Shown here: piece after piece, positions 22,496-28,230 of the stretch
Layout: each line of letters opens with the position of its first letter
Numbering within the stretch: the first letter of the stretch is position 1
Assembly (NCBI GenBank): GCA_934630855.1
Contig: CAKTWW010000028.1
Location: 1 to 28,230 of the forward strand
Reading direction: 5' to 3'
From: an uncultured Collinsella sp.
GTDB lineage: Bacteria; Actinomycetota; Coriobacteriia; Coriobacteriales; Coriobacteriaceae
Length of the DNA: 28,230 nt
Made by a program: the position numbers and the translations under genes
The notes under the pieces: model-generated
Databases searched by the model: none
Told to the model about the DNA's origin: nothing
The model's input: only the letters and a program-made list of their open reading frames with translations

Positions 22496-23536
22496 ATGTC
22501 TGAGCTCAACCCCGTCCGCATTGCCGTCATCGGCGCCGGCGCCATGGGCCGCAACCACATCCGCTTTGTCACCGAGGAGCCCGAGGCCGAGCTCGTCGCG
22601 ATCGCCGACGCTTTTGAGGGCGCCCGCGCCACGGCCGAGGCCGCCGGCGTGCCGTTCTTTACCGATCCCGCCCAGATGATGGACGAGGTCAAGCCCGAGG
22701 CGGTCATCATCGCCACCCCCAACGACCTGCACCTGGGCGTTGCCCGCGAGGCCATCAAGCGCAACATCGTGCCGCTGGTCGAAAAGCCGATCTCCAACGA
22801 CCTCGAGGACGCCCAGGCCTTCGCCGCCGAGGCCGAGACCGCCGGCGTGCCCGTGCTCGTTGGTCAGCACCGTCGCCACAACCCCTTCGTCAACAAGGCC
22901 AAGGAGATCATCGAGTCCGGCGAGCTGGGCAAGCTCACCGTGTCGAGCTTCCACTACATGATCTATAAGAACGACGAGTACTTCGACGTCGAGTGGCGCC
23001 GCAAGAAGGGTGCCGGCCCGATCCTGGTCAACCTGGTGCACGACGTCGACCTGCTCCGTTACCTGCTGGGCGAGCCCGTCGCCGTCCAGGGCATGCAGTC
23101 CAGCGCCGCCCGCGGTTTTGAGACCGAGGACTCCGCCGTGGTCAACGTCCGCTTTGCCGATGGCGCGCTTGCGAGCATGACCATCTCCGACGCCACCGCC
23201 AGCCCCTGGAACTGGGAGGCCACCGCTCGCGAGGATCCGCAGTACCGCCCCTTCGACGCCGACGCTTACTTCATTGGCGGCACCAAGGGCGCCCTCTCGC
23301 TGCCCCGCCTGCACCAGTTCTCCTACGACGGCGCCTCTAACTGGCACAAGCCGCTGCAGATGGAGATCCCGGCTGTGGACCCGGCGCTGCCGCACAAGAT
23401 GCAGCTCAAGCACTTTGTGAAGGTCGTCCGCCGCGAGGTCGAGCCTGTCGTGACTCCCGCCGACAACGTCAAGACGCTCACGCTTCTCAACGCCGTCAAG
23501 GAGGCAGCCGAGACCGGCCAGCTCGTCGAGCTGTAA
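22496..23536 (+). CDS. Gfo/Idh/MocA-family oxidoreductase
   Basis: This 346-residue NAD(P)-dependent dehydrogenase has the N-terminal Rossmann motif VIGAGAMGRNH (11-21), the EKPI motif (96-99) whose Lys97 is catalytic in the family, and the C-terminal-domain motif NLVHDVDLLRYLLG with the conserved Asp183/His182 region. Relatives oxidise inositol, sugars or sugar acids. The ATG has AAGGAG 6 bases upstream. It is third in the SDR-MFS set, separated by a palindromic repeat, and followed by two hairpins. With the SDR it may carry out successive oxidation or epimerisation steps on one imported compound. The substrate is unknown. Confidence 0.93.
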   Translation: MSELNPVRIAVIGAGAMGRNHIRFVTEEPEAELVAIADAFEGARATAEAAGVPFFTDPAQMMDEVKPEAVIIATPNDLHLGVAREAIKRNIVPLVEKPISNDLEDAQAFAAEAETAGVPVLVGQHRRHNPFVNKAKEIIESGELGKLTVSSFHYMIYKNDEYFDVEWRRKKGAGPILVNLVHDVDLLRYLLGEPVAVQGMQSSAARGFETEDSAVVNVRFADGALASMTISDATASPWNWEATAREDPQYRPFDADAYFIGGTKGALSLPRLHQFSYDGASNWHKPLQMEIPAVDPALPHKMQLKHFVKVVRREVEPVVTPADNVKTLTLLNAVKEAAETGQLVEL

Positions 23537-23544
23537 TGCCTTTG

Positions 23545-23588
23545 GGCGGACCGCGGCAGAAGCCCCACGCCGGGCCCCTCGGTCCGCC
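23545..23588. repeat. Inverted repeat after the oxidoreductase gene
   Basis: Nine-base arms GGCGGACCG (23545-23553) and CGGTCCGCC (23580-23588) enclose a GC-rich 26-base loop just after the Gfo/Idh/MocA stop. There is no T-run, so it may slow polymerase or protect the 3' end ahead of the true terminator that follows. Confidence 0.5.
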
Positions 23589-23609
23589 ATCAATATGCCC
23601 CTCTTCTTT

Positions 23610-23647
23610 GCCCCGCGAGCAGCCTCCTGCCCGCGGGGCTTTTCTTT
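23610..23647 (+). terminator. Rho-independent terminator of the SDR operon
   Basis: Stem GCCCCGCG/CGCGGGGC (23610-23617 and 23632-23639), extended by an inner GCAG/CTGC pairing, is followed by TTTTCTTT. It separates the SDR-MFS-oxidoreductase genes from tex. Confidence 0.85.
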
Positions 23648-23722
23648 GCAGCCGCGACGCGCGGGTGGGTGGTAGACTGGGTGGCTCATGCACCTGTAAC
23701 GTACTCATAGACAGGAAGTCTC

Positions 23723-25870
23723 ATGGACCTCATCGCCCAGCTCGCCCACGAGCTCAACCTTAAGGTCGCCAACGTCGAGGCGGCCGTCAAGCTCATCGAC
23801 GAGGGCAATACCATCCCCTTTATCTCGCGCTACCGTAAAGAGGCCACCGGCGGCATGGACGACGTCGCCCTGCGTGCACTCGACGAGCGCCTGTCCTACC
23901 TGCGCAATCTTGAGCAGCGCAAAGAGGACGTCATCCTGCTCATCGACGCGCAGAGCAAGCTCACGCCCGAGCTCGAGCAGCAGATTCGCGAGGCCACGCA
24001 GCTCCAGCGCGTCGAGGACCTCTACAAGCCCTACCGCAAAAAGCGCATGACCCGCGCGCAGAAGGCCCGCGAGGCCGGTCTGGAGCCGCTCGCCAATATG
24101 ATCATCATGCAGGCATCGGCCAAGGGCAGCGCGCTCGACGCCGCCGCGGCATACGTCAACGAGGAGGCTGGCTTCGACACGCCCGAGAAGGCGCTCGCCG
24201 GCGCCGCCGATATCGTTGCCGAGACGGTGGCCGAGGACCCCGAGAACGTCGCCGACCTGCGCGCCTTTACGCAAAACACCGCCGACATCGTCGTCGAGGC
24301 CACCGACCCCGTCGAGAAGACCCCGTACGAGCCCTATTACAACTATGACGAGCCGCTGCGCCGCATTCCCAACCACCGCGTGCTGGCTATCGACCGTGGC
24401 GAGCGCGAGGGCAAGCTCCGCGTGCGCGTGAACGTCGACGGCGCCGCCGCGACGGCTCGTCTCGGCAACCGCTGGCCCCGTCGCCAGGGCGTCTTCGCCC
24501 CGGTCTTTGACGCCGCCATCGCCGACGGCCACAAGCGCCTCATGGCCCCCTCGCTGGAGCGCGAGGCCCGCGCCAAGCTCACCGTCCGCGCCCAGACCGA
24601 GGCCATCAACGTCTTTGCCAAGAATCTTGAGGGCCTGCTCTCGGCGCGCCCCGTGCGCGGCGCCCGCGTGCTCGCGCTCGACCCGGGCTACCGCACCGGC
24701 TGCAAGGTCGCCGTCATGGACGAGACCGGCAAGCTGCTCGACCACGGCGTGGTCTACCCCACCAAGCCGCGCCACGACGTCGCCGGCACCAAACGCGAGC
24801 TCGCCCGCCTCGTCAAGAAGGACGGCGTCAACACCATCGTCATCGGCAACGGTACCGCCAGCCGCGAGACCGAGGAAGTCGTCTCGGAGTTCATCGCCGA
24901 GCAGGCGCCCTCCTTGCGCTACACCATCGTCAACGAGGCCGGCGCGTCGGTGTACTCCGCTTCCGAGCTCGCCAGCCAGGAGTATCCGGACCTGGACGTC
25001 ACCGTACGTGGCGCCATGAGCCTGGGCCGCCGTTTGCAGGACCCGCTGGCAGAGCTCGTCAAGATTCCGCCCCAGTCCATCGGCGTCGGACAGTACCAGC
25101 ACGACCTTGATCAGGCCGAGCTTTCGCGCACCCTGGGCCACGTGGTGGAGGACGTCGTCAACCGCGTGGGCGTCGACGTCAACACCGCGAGCGCGAGCCT
25201 GCTGGGATACGTATCGGGCATCACGCCGAGCGTGGCCAAGAACATCGTGGCATACCGCGAGGAAAACGGCGCCTTTACCGATCGCCGCCAGCTTAAGAAG
25301 GTCCCCAAGCTGGGACCCAAGGCATATCTCAACGCCGCAGGCTTTTTGCGCATCAGCGGCGGGCAGAACCCGCTCGACGCGACAAGCGTCCACCCCGAGA
25401 GCTACGAGGTGGCGACGTCCGTCCTGGAGCGCGCCGGCGTGGCGGCCAGCGAGCTCAGCCGCGGCGGCGTGCCCGATATCGAGCGCCGTCTGGGCAGCAT
25501 CTCGGCGCTGGCAAGCGACCTGGACTGCGGTACCCTGACGCTCATCGACATCGTCAACGAGCTCAAGAAGCCCGGCCGCGACCCACGCGACGACGCGCCC
25601 GAGGTGGTCTTTAGCCGCTCGGCGCTTTCCATCGACGACCTGCAGCCCGGCATGGAGCTCAAGGGCACAGTGCGCAACGTCGTCGACTTTGGCGCCTTCG
25701 TCGACGTGGGCGTGCACCAGGACGGCCTCGTGCACATCTCCAAGCTGGCCAACCGCTTCGTCAAGCACCCCAGCGACGTCGTACGCGTCGGCGACACGGT
25801 GAAGGTATGGGTCGAAAAGGTCGACCGCGACCGCAAAAAGATCTCCCTCACCATGGTGCAGGGGAAGTAA
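23723..25870 (+). CDS. tex: Tex-family RNA-binding transcription accessory protein
   Basis: This 715-residue protein matches Tex along its full length: a helical N-terminal domain (about 1-300, starting IPFISRYRKEATGGMDD), a YqgF/RNase H-like domain (about 315-440; VLALDPGYRTGCKVAV), tandem helix-hairpin-helix motifs (about 485-545), and a C-terminal S1 RNA-binding domain (643-712; GTVRNVVDFGAFVDVGVHQDG). Tex binds nucleic acid and affects transcription and stress or virulence traits in several bacteria; its exact role is unsettled. It is slightly shorter than the typical 720-780. The ATG has AGGAAG upstream. It appears to be transcribed alone. Confidence 0.96.
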   Translation: MDLIAQLAHELNLKVANVEAAVKLIDEGNTIPFISRYRKEATGGMDDVALRALDERLSYLRNLEQRKEDVILLIDAQSKLTPELEQQIREATQLQRVEDLYKPYRKKRMTRAQKAREAGLEPLANMIIMQASAKGSALDAAAAYVNEEAGFDTPEKALAGAADIVAETVAEDPENVADLRAFTQNTADIVVEATDPVEKTPYEPYYNYDEPLRRIPNHRVLAIDRGEREGKLRVRVNVDGAAATARLGNRWPRRQGVFAPVFDAAIADGHKRLMAPSLEREARAKLTVRAQTEAINVFAKNLEGLLSARPVRGARVLALDPGYRTGCKVAVMDETGKLLDHGVVYPTKPRHDVAGTKRELARLVKKDGVNTIVIGNGTASRETEEVVSEFIAEQAPSLRYTIVNEAGASVYSASELASQEYPDLDVTVRGAMSLGRRLQDPLAELVKIPPQSIGVGQYQHDLDQAELSRTLGHVVEDVVNRVGVDVNTASASLLGYVSGITPSVAKNIVAYREENGAFTDRRQLKKVPKLGPKAYLNAAGFLRISGGQNPLDATSVHPESYEVATSVLERAGVAASELSRGGVPDIERRLGSISALASDLDCGTLTLIDIVNELKKPGRDPRDDAPEVVFSRSALSIDDLQPGMELKGTVRNVVDFGAFVDVGVHQDGLVHISKLANRFVKHPSDVVRVGDTVKVWVEKVDRDRKKISLTMVQGK

Positions 25871-25905
25871 CAGAAGGGCGAGCCGCCGCCATCCATCGTT
25901 CAGCC

Positions 25906-25983
25906 TGCAAGTATTTCTCACTCGATGGAAAGAACTTGCAAACTTTGCAAGTTCTTCTCACGTGATGACAAAAACTTGCAAGT
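25906..25983. repeat. Two tandem 38-40-bp hairpin units
   Basis: Unit 1 (25906-25945) and unit 2 (25946-25983) both begin TGCAAGT, contain TTCTCAC and GATG, and end ACTTGCAA, so each unit can fold on itself. The junction forms another perfect dyad AGAACTTGCA/TGCAAGTTCT (25931-25940 and 25946-25955). The units lie between tex and its likely terminator. They look like tandem protein-binding sites or remains of a duplicated hairpin. Confidence 0.6.
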
Positions 25984-26006
25984 CTGACAGTCCCGCAATA
26001 GCGAAA

Positions 26007-26042
26007 CGCCCCAGCTCTCACGATTGAGAGCCGGGGCGATAT
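26007..26042 (+). terminator. Probable terminator after tex
   Basis: Fourteen-base arms (26007-26020 and 26025-26038; CGCCCCAGCTCTCA) pair with one G-T type mismatch around CGAT and are followed by ATATTTAT. It lies between the convergent tex and zinc-ribbon protein genes. The remaining bases to 26132 show no further structure or gene. Confidence 0.65.
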
Positions 26043-26132
26043 TTATCGAGGAACGGCTTTTGCCTTGACGATGACTGCTCACTCGGAGCTGGATCGTTTT
26101 GGATACCTGATAGCTAGAGAATTAGAAGACCA

Positions 26133-26966
26133 TTAGATTACAGAGACCCATAGAGCGGGACGAACGGCATAGTCTGAAAAGTCCACGACGTAGCCATCGG
26201 AGTACACATAGCCTTCCTCGTTGACGCCGGCCGCGTGATACAAGTCACCACCCGGCGAGCGAAGCCACCAGTGGCACGCACCGTTGTCCTCATCCTTATT
26301 GGCGCCGTTGTTCACGGCCTGCTGGGTCGGTTCGCACATACCGTAGCTCCCAAAATAGCTCCGCGCCTCATCGACGGAAAGCAGCGTGGGGGCTCCATCA
26401 ATCTCATTCATCTCATCGTCCGTAAACGCCTGGGAAGCAAAGTCCTCTTCGAGCCACGCCTTGAGGTCGGAAGAGTTCCAATCGTTGCCGTCATCCACAT
26501 CTTCGTTAAAAGCATGGGCATCGAGGCCCTTCTCGCTCACGACATAGGCACGGTCGCCGTCGACCTCCAAGACGCGCCACTCGATGGGTTCCTTGCCGTT
26601 TAAGATGTCGCCGTCTTGTTCATAGGAGCCAAACTTGACCACGTCGCCCTCGTGCGCTCCCTTAAAGGAGTTCTTGTTAAGTACCGGCATAACAAAGAAG
26701 ACAACGTTCAGCACGAACGCGACGATGACGACTGCGACACCAATAAAAATTGGAGTCTTTTTCTTGGCGCTAGGCATTTTGACGGACCCGGGCGCCGCGC
26801 TTTGCTGAGCGGGCACGACGCCAGGCGCCATGTCTGAGGCTATAGCCGGATTACCAATTTCGCCTGAGGGAGAGGGGGTCACAGATACCGCGGGGAGCGG
26901 ATTGCCGCAAGCCACACAGAACCTGGCCTCGTCGATGTTCTTGGTACCGCACCTGGGACAGAACAT
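26133..26966 (-). CDS. Zinc-ribbon membrane protein with DUF6273 domain
   Basis: This 277-residue protein begins with a zinc ribbon, MFCPRCGTKN...FCVACG (Cys3, 6, 17, 20), then a Ser/Pro-rich linker, a basic patch and one transmembrane segment (about 72-95). A C-terminal part of about 180 residues resembles DUF6273: FGSYEQDGDILNGKEPIEWRVLEVDGDRA split over two motifs, WNSSDLKAWLEEDF and the closing WWLRSPG...VRPALWV. The last domain probably lies outside the cell and occurs in many gut bacterial proteins of unknown role. The ATG at 26966 has a full GGAAGGAGG site; an upstream ATG at 26996 lies before it and is rejected. Mean GC is lower than that of its neighbours, which may point to later acquisition. 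Function unknown. Confidence 0.85.
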   Translation of the reverse strand: MFCPRCGTKNIDEARFCVACGNPLPAVSVTPSPSGEIGNPAIASDMAPGVVPAQQSAAPGSVKMPSAKKKTPIFIGVAVVIVAFVLNVVFFVMPVLNKNSFKGAHEGDVVKFGSYEQDGDILNGKEPIEWRVLEVDGDRAYVVSEKGLDAHAFNEDVDDGNDWNSSDLKAWLEEDFASQAFTDDEMNEIDGAPTLLSVDEARSYFGSYGMCEPTQQAVNNGANKDEDNGACHWWLRSPGGDLYHAAGVNEEGYVYSDGYVVDFSDYAVRPALWVSVI

Positions 26967-27028
26967 GGGGCCTCCTTCCTTTCGTTTTTCTTCCACACGT
27001 TAAAGCTAGACCCAAGGCAACCAAACTT

Positions 27029-27040
27029 GTTGCGCAACAT
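27029..27040 (-). promoter_or_regulatory. 12-bp perfect palindrome upstream of the zinc-ribbon gene
   Basis: TGTTGCGCAACA lies 63 bases before the start codon at 26966, in the region where its promoter should be. It may be an operator. A short perfect palindrome can also occur by chance. Confidence 0.3.
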
Positions 27041-27178
27041 GTCCCGAAGGCGAAGATATCCGTGCGAGCGTCGCCCCGCTTGCGCCGCCCCCCCTTCCCG
27101 TCGGCAACAAAAATGGCGCCGCCCCATCAAAGAGACAGCACCAACCTGGCTCGTGCGGTGCGAGTAAACCGCCTAAAG

Positions 27179-27395
27179 CAAGGGTACCCCCTGCAGCGAC
27201 GTGCAAAATCGCGAGTATTCTGCAATTTCCGCCGCTCCGAACGCCCCCCCCCAGAGGCAATAACGTCAAAAACAGCCCCCGTTTTAGCGTCGTCAGAGCC
27301 AAAACGGGGGCTGTTCCGTGCTTCAACCAGCTGGTGAAAGCCTTTACCTTGCTGAATACTCTCAATTTTGCACGGCGCAGGCGGGGGTACCTTTG
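27179..27395. repeat. Imperfect long inverted repeat around a terminator
   Basis: Bases 27179-27225 and 27349-27395 are about 80 percent complementary over 47 bases (shared blocks GGTACCCCC, GTGCAAAAT and GAGTATTC). They enclose a perfect 15-bp hairpin (27271-27315). Pairing is kept despite changes, so this could be a miniature mobile element or two facing copies of a regulatory leader. No coding frame is supported in 26997-27552. Confidence 0.5.
27271..27315 (-). terminator. Strong hairpin, probable minus-strand terminator
   Basis: Perfect arms aacagcccccgtttt (27271-27285) and aaaacgggggctgtt (27301-27315) enclose a 15-base loop. On the minus strand the stem ends in GGGGGCTGTTTTTGACG, a GC stem followed by five T residues, as expected for a terminator of transcription coming from the transaldolase side. 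Confidence 0.6.
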
Positions 27396-27398
27396 TCC

Positions 27399-27417
27399 AC
27401 GGCAGGATATGGAAGCC
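27399..27417 (-). repeat. Duplicate of the transaldolase gene's 3' end
   Basis: The 19 bases acggcaggatatggaagcc are identical to 27555-27573, which encode the last residues GFHILP of the transaldolase-type gene. The minus strand here also reads GFHILP in frame, then continues WTK. Similarity stops at both edges. It may be a leftover of a duplicated gene end or a recombination site. Confidence 0.6.
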
Positions 27418-27449
27418 TATCACCAACCTACCGGCAAGCTCGTGTCGGC

Positions 27450-27523
27450 AGCCCCGGCCTTTCCTTTGCCTAGCGCGACCCTCGCAAAGCGCGTGGGCGA
27501 TAGGGAAAGGAAAGGCCGGGGCT
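27450..27523 (-). terminator. Long hairpin directly after the transaldolase gene
   Basis: Perfect 18-base arms agccccggcctttccttt (27450-27467) and its complement (27506-27523) enclose a 38-base loop that can partly pair further (CCTA...TAGG). It starts about 30 bases after the stop codon on the minus strand. With no T-run, it may be an mRNA-stabilising hairpin ahead of the terminator at 27271-27315. Confidence 0.55.
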
Positions 27524-27552
27524 AACAGCTCACGGCGTAGCCAGTGTTCGCG

Positions 27553-28230
27553 TTACGGCAGGATATGGAAGCCGAGCGAGGCGATATCCTTGGCAAAGCC
27601 GCGCACGGTGTCGAGCGAGACCTCGTACGGGTCGCGACCGATGTTCTTGCGCTTAGCAAGGATGCTGTTGGGCACCGTAATGATCTGGCAACCGCATCCT
27701 TCCGCCTGATAAATATTGATAAGCTCGCGCGTGGACGCCCACAGGACCTCGCAGTTGGGCTTGGCGGCGGCCTTCTTGACCGACTCCGTCATAAACGGAA
27801 TGGGATCGACGCCGGTATCGGCGATGCGACCGGCAAAGAGCGAAATGATGGACGGCGTCTCGGCGTCAACAGCCTCGACCATCTCGTTGACCTGCTCGGG
27901 CGTAAAGATGGTGGTGACGTTGACCTTGATGCCATCGGCCGAAAGCTTGCGGACCAGCTCGGCGGTGGACTCACCCTTGGTGGTCACGCACGGAATCTTG
28001 ACGTAGACGTTGTCGGCCCAGGTAGCGATCTCGCGCGCCTCGACCTCCATGGTCTCGACGTCGTCGGCAAAGACCTCAAACGACACGGACACATCGGTGA
28101 TGTGCGCCAGGACCTCCTTGGCAAACGCACGGTAATCCATCACGCCGCCCTTCTTCATAAGGGACGGGTTGGTCGTGAAACCCTGAACGTTGCCGTTCTC
28201 GTACATGTCGAGCATGCCCTCGAGGTTTGC
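27553..28230 (-). CDS. Transaldolase/fructose-6-phosphate aldolase-type protein, 5' end missing
   Basis: The visible 225 residues belong to the small TalC/FSA-like transaldolase group, which transfers or cleaves three-carbon units by a Schiff base in the cytoplasm. Evidence includes GFTTNPSLMKKGG, SFEVFADD, the active-site Lys in VYVKIPC, NVTTIFTPEQV and SLFAGRIADTG. The frame remains open to the right edge with ANLEG before the first visible Met, so the true start, probably about ten residues earlier, is outside the window. Whether it acts as transaldolase or fructose-6-phosphate aldolase cannot be decided here. Its last codons are duplicated at 27399-27417. Confidence 0.93.
   Translation of the reverse strand, partial: ANLEGMLDMYENGNVQGFTTNPSLMKKGGVMDYRAFAKEVLAHITDVSVSFEVFADDVETMEVEAREIATWADNVYVKIPCVTTKGESTAELVRKLSADGIKVNVTTIFTPEQVNEMVEAVDAETPSIISLFAGRIADTGVDPIPFMTESVKKAAAKPNCEVLWASTRELINIYQAEGCGCQIITVPNSILAKRKNIGRDPYEVSLDTVRGFAKDIASLGFHILP

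Noticed and set aside
23705..25921. 738-codon open frame on the minus strand opposite tex
   Set aside because: tex is recognised along its whole length. The opposite frame is repetitive in composition and has no motifs.

Overview
The window looks like chromosomal DNA of a high-GC gut actinobacterium of the class Coriobacteriia, most likely Collinsella or a close relative. The grounds are base composition, the gene families, and the density of intergenic palindromes of a kind I associate with that genus. This is a judgement from reading, not a database match. It carries about 20 protein genes, most of them core or common accessory functions. There is no rRNA, tRNA, CRISPR array, prophage or intact insertion sequence.

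Layout, left to right. Bases 1-353 hold no complete gene: a possible 3' end of a plus-strand gene, a palindromic repeat (98-161), and a folded element (215-353) whose right half recurs at 14464-14527. Then come prfA (release factor 1) and an M20 metallopeptidase, both minus strand. A polar amino-acid ABC importer follows (ATPase, permease, lipoprotein; 3139-6030, minus), preceded by an unusual operator-like sequence. After a cluster of two palindromic repeats come an aldose epimerase, a one-pass membrane protein, and a two-domain protein (8283-9296, minus). That last protein joins an IPP-isomerase-type NUDIX domain to a domain resembling LpdD-type prenylated-flavin chaperones. A divergent MFS efflux gene is followed by an AAA/DUF4143 ATPase, with three evenly spaced palindromes in front of it, and a low-molecular-weight tyrosine phosphatase. 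A Cys/His-rich TIGR04076-like protein overlaps a pyridoxal/pyridoxamine kinase on the minus strand.

From 14545 to 18858 lies a tightly coupled efflux operon: a MarR regulator with an obvious promoter and operator, then two ABC half-transporters whose motifs show one catalytic and one degenerate ATP site. A 106-bp palindrome and a terminator separate it from a LysR regulator. The LysR gene is divergent from an SDR - OFA-type MFS - Gfo/Idh/MocA gene set, probably an uptake-and-oxidation pathway for an unknown sugar acid or polyol. The window closes with tex, a zinc-ribbon/DUF6273 membrane protein, a repeat-rich 550-bp gap, and a transaldolase-type gene cut by the right edge.

The observations most worth following are four. 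First, the IDI/LpdD-like fusion, which would link dimethylallyl supply to prenylated FMN. Second, the folded element with compensatory base changes between its two copies. Third, the 32/33-bp-spaced operators of the DUF4143 ATPase. Fourth, the many palindrome families, one of which supplies the stop codon of the fusion gene and another of which sits inside the SDR operon.
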